Assembly: GCA_013339895.1 (NCBI GenBank)
Contig: JABACO010000008.1
Location: forward strand, 1,967,618 to 2,031,617
Source of the DNA: Ephydatia muelleri
Lineage: Eukaryota; Porifera; Demospongiae; Spongillida; Spongillidae
Length of the DNA: 64,000 bases
Direction of reading: 5' to 3'
Shown: piece after piece, positions 32,920-46,614 of the stretch
Numbering within the stretch: the first letter of the stretch is position 1
How the letters are laid out: each line of letters starts with the position of its first letter
Made by a program: the position numbers and the translations under genes
Notes under the pieces: generated by a model
Databases searched by the model: none
Seen by the model: the letters and a program-made list of their open reading frames with translations, nothing else
Told to the model about the DNA's origin: nothing

Positions 32920-33105
32920 ATGTGCAGGTTAAGTAAAGATTTAGCTAATTCATGTACAATACTATGTGACACATTATTCTACTACCTTTTGTACAATCTC
33001 ACTTATACATTCTTTCAACCCACAATTCTTCTGACATTGAAGGATATTGTGTCTGCAAACAAGGTTACTATATGTTTTCATTGTATTTCATTTTTTACTA
33101 ACTAG
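32920..33105 (+). other. 61-codon ORF conserved in both foldback arms (right)
   Basis: Inverted twin of 29837-30022 with identical translation. No domain was recognised. Confidence 0.3.
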
Positions 33106-34073
33106 AGGATTTACCTGTTTAGATATAACCATAATTATATTGTTATTTATGTCTAGATCCGTGAAGTACTATAATGAACGCTTTTTGTGTTGTTTGTTTT
33201 AAAAACATTTATCTCAATGCATCAGTATTAATATATATTGTTGATGAAATAGTTTAAAGCTAATCTATCTTCTTTGGAACCACTGAGAATTGCAATTAGG
33301 CTAAAAATTGTTTTCAATGATGCCAGGAAGCAAATAAAAGTAGCTTTGATCCTTCTAGGCTGCTTAAGGTATTATACATATATGTATTGTGCTGTACTTT
33401 AGGAGGTCAACATATGTACTTCTTCATGCACATGCAAATAATTTAATGGTGTACTTACTGGCATGAATGCAGGCACAGCAGTTTTATTATCGAGGTGTAA
33501 ACTCTGCAATGTGAATTGTGCAAGCTAAGGTTTGCTTACAGACGTAACATTGCTGTTGATGTTTGTGATATTCCTGATAATTTATACAGAAGGTAGTAGA
33601 ATAATGAGTCACACGGTATTGTACGTGAAGTAGCTAAACCAGTAGCTTTACGTAACCTGCACAATTGTAAAAGCATAGATATACTGTAAAACAATCTCTT
33701 GTTTTAAATCTACCAGGAGCTACAAAGCATGCAAGCTAAACAGAATCTGATTTTTTTGTGTGTGTGATAAACAACATCCACAAAAATAATAAAACAACTG
33801 AGAGTACATTTACTAGCAACGTGATAAAAGAATGTCTTCAAGTGTTCAACATGACTGATTAAATCCCCTCAATTCCAGTTATTAGTGCCTGCAATTTCAG
33901 CAAAGGCTGCAGCACTGGCCTTCAACAAAGAATCCATCTAGGTTATGGTTCTTAAAGACCTTCATGATTCCAAAGTATTGTTTGACCTGAATAACAAAGA
34001 TACCAAAGTGCTCTCAACGGTACCTTATGCACACTTCTAGCTCCTTGCACACACACACAAACACACACACTCA

Positions 34074-34107
<34 letters not shown>

Positions 34108-35019
34108 TGCACACTCACAGAAGCTACATGTACCATTTAATTTTTTAAAAATCCAAAACCAAAAGGTGCAGATACATGTATAAAGAGATCAACTTAGATC
34201 AGTTGGATTGCTCTACAGATGAGAGGTAAAAACTATCAATTTAACCGAATAGCACACCTTATAAACAAACACTCCCAATGACAACACACACACTTCACAG
34301 ACATACACACACATGCATATGCAAAGAGATTGTGATAACCTGATCAGTGGACTGAGCACACACACACATACATACATACACACATGCACACTTGCGCATA
34401 CAAAGAAAATGATAACTGGAGAAGTGACCAGTCTGTTGTTTGGATGGTAGGTCTAAACATTCCAATGACACCGCAATGGTAGCTGCGAGAAATAAAACCC
34501 GGTATCAGAAGGAGATGGCAGCACAGAGCTGGATTGGAAATATGGGAAAAGGGGGGTGGTCTTTCCTTACCAGAAATAGCATTCTTTAGCGCAAAAAAAG
34601 GACAGTACTAGTAACCTTAGCAGAAACTTATGTTTCATAATTAAAACAATCCATGCTGGTATCGATGGTCTGAAAGTAGACACGCAAGTTCTAAAACTGT
34701 TGCGTACTCTCTTTGTAGAGCACTATAAACATACCTTGGTAAAATTTGTTTAATATTATTATTAGGCAAAGTTAGAATGAATTAATAACATACGTCGGAT
34801 ATGCGGTAAGATCAGAAATTGCGCGCAGCACAGGCTGTGGTCAGATATGTATAAATGGATATGCGGTAAGTCAGAAATTGCGCGCAGCACGCACGAGCAA
34901 TGAAGCGCACAACGCTTGGTCTTGTGGTGTGGCGGTGTTTCTACAGAGGACGTTGCGATAGTTTTGGCACGAATAACATTCCATACGTGCGTGCGTGCGT
35001 GCGTGTGTGTGTGTGTGTG

Positions 35020-35700
35020 CCAGGGACCGGCACGGGCCGTGCGGCATAGTAAATCTTAATAACTGGCAACGGAAGGGCTAGGGTTTTTTTTGCCCCTAAC
35101 TGCCCCGGCCCGGCCCCGACTTCAGTACCCCCGTCATACTTGCCTTTATGTATCGTGTAATCGCGATATTTAAGTATAAATGATACCCTTTTTAATTTTC
35201 GTATTTAACAATGTTACGTAAGTATGATCAGTAGCGATTTTACTGGTCAGATATGGCTGAAGTAGCCTACCTGATTATATGAAGTTCATGCTCTTGATTA
35301 TCAAATAGAAGATGAATTGCCAAGATAACTGAAAGAAAAGCTTTCGACCCTTTGATGTGATGGAAATTTTATGAAAACTCTTTTCCTATTATTTAAAGAC
35401 TTGCAGAAAGTATCAGACGATTTCAGGATATACAGCTCCAAGGGTATTTTCAACTGCCAAAAATATATTGCAGAAGAGAAGATGAAGTTATTTACAGCTA
35501 GGGCTCAGTAAATACATATTTGTGAAGAACTCAAAATTTTTGTAGTAAAAGCTTAAATGGAATAATGTAAACTCGTTCTTTCAAGCAGCTCTGCCCGCAG
35601 GAAAGAAATGAAAACAAGTTTGATGTCGTGTATGTTATCTGTTCACGTCCGCATACGTTAATCGCGATAAATCGTAATATATTGCGCCCCTCCCTCGTTA
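35020..35700 (+). mobile_element. Old hAT remnant in intron 1 of P450 copy A
   Basis: Begins near CAGGGACCGGCACGGGC, a hAT-like end. At about 35400-35500 it contains a decayed dimerisation-box reading (RVFSTAKNILQKRR). The same remnant is in unit B intron 1 at 51916-52560, so it predates the duplication. The right end is not resolved. Confidence 0.45.
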
Positions 35701-38700
35701 CCCTTCGTGCGTGCGTGTGTGTATGTGTAGGTGCTTAGTGAGTGGGTGTGCGTTGATTACATGTTGACTTTATCATAATTACTTATTACAAATGACACGA
35801 GCACATTTTCACGAAGAGAATTACGCACATTGCATTATATTAATTGTCTTATTATTTATCTTTTTAATTTACGTGAGTGGACAAGTGTAACGTTTAGTCC
35901 TTGTTGCTTTGCAATACCTCCGTGTTGCATCAATATCATGATTCAGTTACAATAACATTATTACATTTGTTACTAGTTTTTTCGAGCATTGTATTTAGAT
36001 TTGTATATACGTATTGACATTTCTATAATATCATACATGCAGGATCATTTTGCTATGATGCAAAAACTACGTGACACTTATGGAGATGTTTCTGGGTGAG
36101 TTTTTGAACCCATTTGGTATTCTTTTTACATGTAATTTTCAATATTTGAGCATTCCTTGTTGGTTTTTTTATAACTTACTCTGTTATCACAAAGAAAAAT
36201 ATGCTTACACTTATTAGTACATTTGAACTATAGGACATGATATTACTTAGCTGTTGCATTCATCTGTATCACTGTGGTGGTTATGCACTGTACTAGTATC
36301 AATTTGTGATACATGCTTGAAGTGCATTTTTTGTTTAATGTGATTTATTTATTTGTGAAGTGTAGATGTCACAATAATCATTATGACCATAGTTGGTAGA
36401 TAACCAGCCAGAAATAAAATAATCACAATATGTATGCTAACTATTACCAATAAAGTGATCACTTCAGCCTTTGATAATATTATGCACTTTGCCATACCCT
36501 TTTGCGCAGTGTATACAATTATCATACATATTTAGGAACAGCATACATTACTACAATACAGTGCATTTATACTAGTGCATTTATACTAGAATGGAAATTC
36601 AGTAAGGCAGAGAGACATTCACTGTTCCTTCTTACTGCCCCAATAGCTGATTTAATTGCTAGATCTATGTGAGCCAGTTTGAAGTAATTGCTCTAACATT
36701 GTGAAGCTTGCAGTGATGATTGAAGTCTGTTCATGGTATACATTTTAGAGGCACTAGATGTATGATTTGGTGATAGTCTTACAAGTCTTTTTCTGAGTTG
36801 CTATTCGTCCAAGGATTACTGTTGATATACTGTACATCATATGAATATATAGTCTTGTAGATTGATTGATTTGAGAAACATAACGCAATATAATTCACAG
36901 CTTTTACATTGGAGCAATGCCAGCAGTGGTGATTGCAGATCAGGAACTGTTGAAATTGGTGCTAGTGAAGGAATTTGTTTCATTCTCTGACCGTATTGTA
37001 AGTTTAAGGGTTCCTTGTGAAATGCATATTGCACATTGGGGTTTATGGCACTGCAAGGAGATTGGAGGAGATGCATTGTATTGTTACATGTACTGGTACA
37101 CTGAATATCATACATGTACATGTTGCTAATATGTCCAGAGTTCATGAAAATAGCTTTAGCTATCATTAACTCCTCCTTCGCATTGCCTCTTTCCACAATT
37201 CTTTGGTATTGAAGATGGAGGGGCCTGCACTTCACAATGGTCCTGCTGCCAGGCCAGTTTTATTAATGTATTTATTTATACTAAGTAAATTCTGATTGCA
37301 ATAATTTGGATCAATCTGACATGTAACACATTTTTTGCAAGGTTCCAGGCCACCTCTTTGCTAACTCTTTCTCTTAGCAAAATACCATCAGTGAAAGTAG
37401 TATTGTTTAACTGATCACATTCCTAGCCTGAGATGCACATCATATCACAATTTCTTAGAAATATAAAGTCACAATTTCTCTGCATAATAATGGGACGCAT
37501 GATTTGGTGAAACAATGGATGCATGAAGTTAACCCATTTCTGGCAATGGGTTTACTTCATGCACATCGGTTGTGATGTTCATTGCTTTGAGACTAAGCAA
37601 TAATTTGAATCATGTCAGGAGCTCGTGCGATACAAAAACCCATGTGGTTCGCGTCTAGTAGAATCATGGTATTCCTTACAAATTCAAGTAGCTAACAATG
37701 TGCTGTATTGTAAGACTGGATTACAGATGAAAATGATCCTATCTTATCAGGAATGCATTTCATTAAGAAACCCCAAGAAACTCATTACTAGTGTAGAAAG
37801 TTCAAATGTGAACGAAGTGTTTATTTTTATTGCATGTAGAATCTCAAAATCACAACTTGTACACATTCAAGAAACAACCATGTTATATAGATTTTTGCCT
37901 ATGTGCCACCAAGAAACTATGTAATTCACATACTTTGCTATATTCAGTTCAAATGTGAATACATATTTTGTTCTTTGATCATAACCCATAAAATCTCAAA
38001 TAGCTGCAAGGGTGGTATTTTAAGATCAATTACAGATGAAGCTTCTTATGATGAATACATTCCATGAAGATATCTAAAAACTCTCCCATACCAGAAAGGT
38101 CTTAACAAGTTTCATCCCTGCATGCACCAGGATTTTCTTGTTCGTGGTTTAGATGAAAAATTTGATCTCCCAACTAGTCAACAAAGGGGAAAATTGGAAG
38201 AAATCTCGTCAAGCTATTTCCCCCACATTCACTGGAGGCAAACTGAAACAGGTAAAAGTTTAACGTTCTAAGTGACACTTTCTCCATTGTAATACCTTTT
38301 AATGGTGTCATTTATGTAATAACAAGCTCAACTGATTCAAGCACACATTATAAGCAACTGTCCTCCAAAGTAATAACAACTTTTTATTGATTATCAGATG
38401 GTCCCTGTTGTCCAGACATGTGTGGATAAGCTTCAAGCAGTCTTGAAGCAGTTTGCAGATAATGGAGAAGCAATTAACATCAAAAGGTGACATCAGTATT
38501 CAAAATGTGTAGCAGCTAACTGTATTAAATTGTATTGAATTGTATTTGATGAAGTTAGGGTGAATCTATTGATTGTCAAACTGCACTTCATTAAAAATAT
38601 GCAGCATTGTTAATGCATCCATGATTGCTAGCATTTTACAGGAGCGGTTAATGTCCATGATTACAATGATCATTTTAACTGCAGTTCAATGTACTAATCG

Positions 38701-41700
38701 AGCATGATAAAGCACTCAAGCCTTGTAATACATATTGATAATAATTGTAAGATAATAATTGTAATCATGACAAAATGTGAACTAATTGTATTATTAAATT
38801 AAGTAAGGATTGTGGGATTATTCTATGACTAAACATCCAGTTTGCACCTTCTAAGATTACAAATGTGATTTCGGATACATGTTTGATATAGATGGAAACG
38901 TTGCCACACCAATGATCACCTTTCATTACGATTATATTATCTGACCTCAACACTTGTACCCTGTCTGCTCTATGTAACCAATGGCATGATTATTCTGAAG
39001 CTCGTAATGGGACAAACCGATACATCGTATTTGTATTTCAATGCTTGTGGTTAAAACTATGCAATGCAATGCTGAACCTTGCATAGCTGAACGGGACACC
39101 TAAAGGACACAAAATGCAGAAAGCTCTATCAAGCTACATTGCAGCAACTTAATGGAGGACCTTCCTCTTTCACTGGTTTGGCTAGAGGCTTAATGGCTGT
39201 GGAATGTAGTGATTATACCTCTGTCTTTTTTCCCTTGATGGTGTGGCTAGTGCTGAACTGCTCTTGAAGAGAGGTCTCTGGAACATACCATGAAGACTGA
39301 GGATTTAATTGGATACAATGTATTGCAGACTGGCTATTAGTGCAAGATGCTTTGCAGTATGCCAGATTCCGCCGCAAGCAGCCGTGCAGTGTGAGATTGC
39401 ATTAAAGTTCCACTTTGCAAGCAACGTGAAATAATCAATGTGGTTGTTGAAATCATAAAGATTTTACATCTTGATTAAAAAACTTCATCATAGATACTTT
39501 ATATTCACAAAACCCCCATACACCTGCATAATACATAGATGTAGTGTAAATTTCACAAGGATCAAAATCTCAGAGAATGTTACGTGTTTTGCATAATAGA
39601 AGATAAATAAGAAGGCCTCTACCAGTTCCTTGCTGTGTCCACTCCTCCATTTGACTAGCACATAATATTTCAAAACCCATGACATTCCTGTTTGATGCAA
39701 ACCCATCCCATGACTTCAGAATAGGACTTCTTCCACTTCACTGCAATCGCCCGTCAGCCAGGCATCAGGAACTGTGCATCATGCATAGCCTAAGACCCCA
39801 TAGACAGAAATGACAAGGGAATGAATAAAGCATATTTTCCTTCGACAACTGAATGCTTTCATTTCCTTTCCTGTTCTGCTAGCATAGTATGGCATCAACA
39901 GTGTGGCTGGCTTATGACAGGGCATCATTGTGCATAATATGAGCCTCTACCAACGTCTCAGCAACTGCCACATCCTAGTATGCTAAGGTCAGCAATCAAT
40001 CATCTGCTTCCTGCACTGTGGTTCTCTTATAGCCTTTTTATTGCTGACTATGACCAGATTGCAGATATAAATTGAATGTATTAGTGCAAAGCTCACCTGA
40101 AAGGATTGATAATAGCCTCAAACTGTTGACACCATCATCTGAGTCCTTCACATTACAAATTGTTTACCGTATGCACAGTCAGAATTAGTTATTAATTTAT
40201 TTTGCCATTTCTCTAACTACATATTTTTGTTGTTGGAAATATGGTATACTCTTGTTTATGTTAGAATCGAACAAAAAACTGGCATGTTTTGTCCTTTACG
40301 TACATTTGTGGTTCGGCTGAGTGGAAATACTTTAGGCCAAGTGAAAGAACAATTCTTCACTTGCGTATTGATGATATGCAATTTACTTGTATCGTTTACT
40401 TTTGTAATTTACGACACTTGTGTACGTAAATAGTGCTATGAATAGAGTACATACCTATGCAAGCTGTTTCTGATGTGAAGGCACACTACATTATTCTTTT
40501 TAATCCACGTGGTAACTTGACCACTGTGTGTCTATCTAAAATAGGTGTCAGTTTGATTGCTAAGCAGCGCTTGGAATGGGGCAATGTTTCATGTGCACAG
40601 CCAAAATCTCAGATGACCAATAGAATGGCAGCAGATCTCCTGACATGTGCTTGTGGCTATTATCCACTGGTGGATTTGGATAGTCATGTATTTATACTAT
40701 TGCTTGTTGCATTGTAGCAGTGGTAGCGAGCAGTCAAATATTTGTGTCCAACTAAGCAGTGATCCTTAGTGGTAGCTAGCATATAATGAGGCGGGTTGTG
40801 TCAAATAGAGGTTATTTAGCCAATCCATCTTCCTTTTTTGGCCTTTTTGGGGGGCATTGTCAACTGAATATGTAAATGCTGTATTATGTGTATCTATATC
40901 GTGACACGAGGCATTGTCATGGCATGTGTGTGAATGTGTGTTTGTGTATGTGTGTGTGCGTGTGTGTGTAACCCATATTAAATTAAAACAACGATCGGCC
41001 AGCTATGTAGACATTTCAGTTCATTTATGTACTATGCAGATGGACCAACAGAAAAGTTGGAGGTGGTGGTGCAACTCTTGTTTGTTGGTCTAATCCCCCC
41101 CCCCCCCCCCCCCCCCTAAAATGGCCATAGCCACTGATCTCACTGAAAGAACGAATTGGTGCAAAACTAAACAATGTATGCTATATAGGCAAGAAACAAA
41201 GCTAAATAAGCAAATTGCACTGCAGTTGAATAAATATTTATCACAAAAATAAACTTCAAAAGAAAGAGGGAAAACAATGCAGACTGTGTATATGTTTTTT
41301 TTTTTAATTCTGTGTCAGAACGTAATTACAGTAAATATTAATATTTCTAGTAAGTGCTTGTGGAAGTTTGTAGGAAACAGAAGGAAGTGGAAGTCTTCAG
41401 TATGATCTGATAAAATGCTTAGACAAAGGTCTACACTGAAGTTATAGCTCTGGCAGGTATCACCGTGGCCATGGTCATTGATTAAATAATCGTTCTGTAG
41501 CCATTTAGGTGTCTTTACAATGCAGAGCATCCTTGCTGTTGCATTCGGAAGACAAACAGAGCTGCATTCAAGTCAAGGATCAAAGGATTCATTGCTTAAA
41601 TCAGCAAGAACCTTTTTTGATGCACAGCGAACAGATAGTGGAGCACCTGATATTTTTACACTTGTTGCCCTAAAATGTAAATAAAAAATTGATTTGCTTG

Positions 41701-44700
41701 TATGCATTATGAGTCATGAAGTTAGCATATACACATTAAGAAGAAAGAAAGTACATTGTGCCAGTTGGTGGTGTGCTCAGTCTAAGCTATGAAATGAATG
41801 GTGCTACTTTTAATATATAACTAGTTAATCCACCTCACAGCACGACTAACATTGGTGAAGCTTTCCATTGCTCAAATCACACAAGAGATCATTGCTTTGA
41901 CATTGGTTTCACCTGAATGATGACAGCATTTATGTGGGCCTGTGCTCAGGCTTAGTAGTTACTTTGTTTACAATTAATTGCATTACTTTAGTAATTTTTA
42001 TGGCTGTAAAAGATGCATACTTTTGGGAGATACATGAATGCGTATTACACTACTGAAATGCTTCATGGGTGTGTAACCAAGTTGAACATGGATAACAGAT
42101 CCACCTAGCCACTAGCCACCAATTCCATTAATGCAGATAATCAGTGCACATGCAAGTAAGTTTTTAATTGATAATGCATCTTAGAGTATGGGTTCACACT
42201 ATTAGCTTATTTGTCTACTATTCTGTGCTATTGTGTACAAGTAGATTTGACACAAAATTGACATTAAAACTGTAGTCAGCAGTATACATACATCAAGGCT
42301 ATTTAAATTGGACATTTAACACAAAATCTTTGTTCACAGCTCAGTTGCCATTCATGGGTCACCTGGCTTCATTACTCTTGCCCAAGGCTTTGGAAGAGTC
42401 ATTTCGAATCTTGTATGAAACATCCAAGGCACTAATAAAAAGAAGACGTGAAGAACAACACAGTGTGCAGGTACATGATAGGTACAGTGTTTAAGGTGTA
42501 TTTTGTGCTCTGTCAATTTTGTGATATAAGATTTAAATTTGGCAGAATTTCTTTTACATAGAAGTATAATGTGTATGGTAGCTAAGCACTGCATTCATTA
42601 CTGTTGCATATTATTATTAGCATACAGGTATGGCCAAACCATTGTCATTACAGTGAATTGCATGGTTTTATGTGATGCCTTCACACCCAACGCGTATACA
42701 GGTTTTAATTTGCTTTTGAACAAATAAGTGGAATTGAAATGAAAAGTTCTATTATGCTTTATGCTAACTGCATACATAATCTCACCACACATTTCTGCAT
42801 ATTCTTTGGAAAGATACTAATGCATGCAGCAAATTTTGAACCTAGCTTCGTATCCTTTCCCCATATCCCAAAAATTATGGGCGAGCATATTTTGCATGCT
42901 CTCTTCAAATTTTGTTTATATTATCATGTCTATGCACTGTGTAGCCTTTCTGGTGTGCAACCGAGGATGTGGGGATTAAGATACATCTTCCAATGCACAT
43001 TTGTATTTGTAATTGTGTGATGGTGCGCACCACGTGCAATGTATTTTGTTAAATGTGTCCTTATTTACAGCAAAATGATTTTTTGCAATTACTGCTTGAT
43101 TTGGAAACTGAAAATGGCAGCACCCAGAATGCAACAAGATCTACTGTTTTTTCAAATAATGATCTCATAACGCATTGTATAACATTTTTGATTGCTGGAT
43201 ATGAGACAACATCGTCTTGTTTGGCATACACAAGCTACTTGCTTGCTATAAATCCTGATGTGCAAGAAAAGTTGTGCCAAGAATTGGATAACTATTTCAA
43301 AGACCATTCTGTGAGTAAATTGCTACAAGATTAAAATCATGACTGATTTGAAAAACAATCTCTACCAATCATTTAGGTTTCCACTGACATCTATGAAGCA
43401 ACACACGATATTGAATATTTAGACATGGTGGTTCAGGAGAGTCTTAGAATATTTCCCCCTGCACCTCTTGCGTAAGTGTGCATATGCATGAAGTTCTATG
43501 AGCTAAGGCAATCATAGTGTAGTTTGTGATGCTAAAAATCTCAGAGATTGAATGCTTTCTTGCATACTCCACATGATCTATACAATAGTGCCCCTCTCTT
43601 TTTTTTTTTGGTTTGCTATAATATTACCAGCGTTGGGAGAATGTGCACAGAAAACATTCAGCTCGGTGGACTTGACATACCAAAAGGGACTGCTGTTATA
43701 GTACCAGTCATGAGCATACACCAAGATCCGAAGATATGGGAAGATCCTATGAATTTCAGGCCAGAACGGTATACTACATAAGGTTATATAAACATTTAGG
43801 GTATAATGAACAGTACCTGTTGCCCTAGATTTTCTGCTGAGGAAAAAGAACGGCGACCTCAGTTGTGCCATTTGCCATTTGGCTGGGGACCACACAACTG
43901 TATTGGAATGAGGTTTGCTCTTATGGAGGTCAAGATGGCCCTTATCAGCATACTACAGAAGTACAAGTTTATGCAAGCATTGGAAACTGAGGTGGGTGGG
44001 GAATAACATTTTTATGTGCCAGGTAGAGTAGAGAAAACATAACATGTAATCTTGATCTTGCGGTTTCTAATCATTGTTTTTAGCTGTATATATCGGTGAC
44101 AACATATGTGATAATAGTGACACAAGTCCATATGCTGAACTAAGGATGTGGACTGGTATTGAGCTGCATTGTTCTGAAGACCATTCTTATCATGTGGTTG
44201 GATTTGTTGACCAGTAATAGCTCTCATCATGTTTGTCAGGAATGCACCAGCATAGAATATGGAAACATTACAATTAAGATTGCATGTCACACAGAAGCTC
44301 ATTGCAAATAGGCTTTATTCATTTTGAGTGCTCTAGTGTAGGACATTTTGTTTTAGTCAAGGACATTTGACATGCCTACATCTTTGACCTTGCTATTGAA
44401 TTTATTATAGCAGCACTCTGTAAAAAGCCATGTACTATTTTAATTCATGGTCGAAACAAAGAGTGTTGCATTTTTGTATAGTTGGATTGGTTTAGTATGT
44501 GCTGTTGAAGATGACAGAAAGCTGTTTTGTAACACTCTGTGCTCTTTTGGTGTAGAGAACAAGTACCACCATATATGATTGAAAAAATTATGTGTTAATG
44601 CATGCACCACCCTTAGACATGCAGTTACTGACTTAGTCAATCCTTCAATAACCTGAAACATGACCACAACACTGTACACCGGATTAGTTGCATGCAGTAA

Positions 44701-45169
44701 ATGCCACACTTTTGTAGCTGCCGTTTAGCTGTCAGGTGGATTCTAGACTGAAGACTGATAAGGGTGGATATTTCTGTATGCTATGCATTATCTTTGTCTC
44801 CGATGCAGGTACCACTCCAAACTGTAGCCTCAGGGCTGACCTTACAGCCTAAGAATGGCATATATGTGAAGATCCAATCAAGGAATTGACATATGATTAA
44901 GGGTGCATTGTGGTTGTTTAATAAGTTTTACATTTCTCACCCTGTGTGATGTACATGTACAGTGTTATTTTAACTGCTTTGTTAATATGCTTCAAAGAAT
45001 AATTATGCAAAACAGTGCACAAAATGTAAAACTACTTACAATATTATTTCATACTGTGACAGGTTCATTATCTGCAATACAGTTAGTGCGCCTCAAGAGG
45101 AACAGATTACAACGGAAATGGATAGGTGACTATAAACGTCATCAACGTATCCATCATACCTTTGCATGA

Positions 45170-46266
45170 CTTTGTTGGCATGTGGCACTAGGCAGGAAAA
45201 CGTACTCAAATACTTGGACCACAAACAGTACACACAGCAATACAACTTACAAGAAATAGAGAACTGATTGGCAACACTAATTTATCTTGCCCTCCCACAT
45301 CGCTGAGTGGCATCAACACGATGTGCGTAAGGAGATTTGCTACGCACTCGCATCATCTTGTAGTCGTGTAAAAAACGCCTCTGTCAGCTATGACTTACCC
45401 GATTTTCAGCTCATACATAGTAACATGCCATGCTGTCCCACACCTATACATAAACCTGTACACCATTGTATGGCTTATTCTTATGCACGAAAAAAAAAAC
45501 ACACACACACACACACACGTACAGTACACTAGCACATGAATATACCAGTTATACGAATGGTAAGCAATAAACTTGTCTGATGATGATGCACACACTCTCA
45601 AACATTGCACATCTTTCTATTGATTTTATGTACCGAGCTTTCTGTACTCTGTGGCTTTCCTCTCTATTGCACATATCTTGTTGCAAATATACTCAGTAGA
45701 AGCATTCCTTTTGACAATTGGGACAGTTTCCGCGAAAATTGCCCCACGGTTAAAATGTTATAAAAATGCATCGCGTTTGAATCACTATAACTTCCCAACG
45801 GATAACGTTATCGACTTCCTATTTTCAACACTTCATACTACACCATTGCACTATGAAGTGTTGAAAATAGGAAGTCGATAGCGTTATTCGTTGGGAATTT
45901 ATAGCGATTCAAACGCGATGCATTTTTATAACATTTTAACCGTGGGGCAATTTTCGCGGAAACTGTCCCAATTATTCTATGTGCATGTTGTGTTCCCATA
46001 TAACTGGTCCTTCATACATGACATAGGGCACCTGAGACTGTACATCCATCATACCCCAATAGGATTGGTCCTTTGAACATACATAATGCCAAGGATTAGT
46101 CGTCTAATAATAGTACACATTCTGTACACACATGGCAAAGATTCACCATAACATGCATAAAGCTTTAAGTTCCTTTGCACTCAGAAAAGTGGAGAAGCGT
46201 TGTATTTTGCACAACCCCTTGTTCAAATTCTCATCATTCTTCTACCATATGCTGTGAATTTGAGTT
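45170..46266. other. Intergenic stretch downstream of P450 copy A
   Basis: Contains a short CA microsatellite (45489-45518) and the palindromic element at 45716-45973 listed separately. No gene was recognised. Confidence 0.45.
45716..45973. mobile_element. Palindromic MITE-like element (258 bp)
   Basis: Two arms of about 122 bp that are almost perfect complements: AATTGGGACAGTTTCCGCGA at the left end, and its complement ending CTGTCCCAATT at the right. The loop of about 14 bp is near 45838-45855. It has no coding capacity. A diverged half copy is at 47545-47655 and related end sequence (TTTTCGCGGAAA...GATCCCAA) lies at 46975-46995. The TIR class is unknown. Confidence 0.85.
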
Positions 46267-46614
46267 ATGTTTGCTCACACAATGTTCAGCTCATGCAGAG
46301 TACATGAGCGTGACGTCATGCTGGTTTCTTCACTGACACAGCCATCTCTTCCACCAACAATTTCATCAACTGCATCTTCAGGCACTGCAATAGTAGAGTG
46401 TGGACTACTGATGCTCCCCAGATGTGTTCCTTCTGGCTTACGTATTGAACAGCTAATAGAAGCCTTTACAATTTCCAGTCACTTCTTCTCCTATAGAAAT
46501 CGTCAACCTACTGAGGTACCATCTCAGGTGGCAAAATACTTAGCAGGTGGATGTCTCATTGCTCTTGAGAAAACTGACCAAACTGTTCACCTGATATTCG
46601 GCCATCGCTTTTGA
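46267..46614 (+). CDS. Hypothetical 115-residue ORF
   Basis: An open frame with protein-like composition in its C-terminal two thirds (IVECGLLMLPRCVPSGLRIE, then VAKYLAGGCLIALEK). No domain, signal peptide or membrane segment was recognised. Its ATG context is not distinctive, and it could be an exon of a larger gene or a chance ORF. Confidence 0.25.
   Translation: MFAHTMFSSCRVHERDVMLVSSLTQPSLPPTISSTASSGTAIVECGLLMLPRCVPSGLRIEQLIEAFTISSHFFSYRNRQPTEVPSQVAKYLAGGCLIALEKTDQTVHLIFGHRF

Larger units (their letters stand above)
26591..34985. mobile_element. 8.4-kb foldback structure of nested inverted repeats in P450 intron 1
   Basis: Starts TATGGAATATTATTCGTGCC and ends with its complement GGCACGAATAACATTCCATA. 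Outer arms are 26591-27105 and 34474-34985. Further inside, 28461-29290 recurs inverted twice (about 30690-31545 and 33660-34473), 29290-30470 recurs inverted at 32650-33660, and 27248-28460 recurs inverted at about 31547-32538. Both flanks are TGCG repeats in the same direction, and unit B has no such insert, so it was inserted as a block. No transposase gene was found inside. It resembles foldback-type DNA elements or a product of palindromic duplication. Confidence 0.85.

Noticed and set aside
45716..45973. Possible transcription terminator or structured RNA because of the strong hairpin
   Set aside because: The arm length (about 122 bp) and a second diverged half copy nearby fit a palindromic transposon better.
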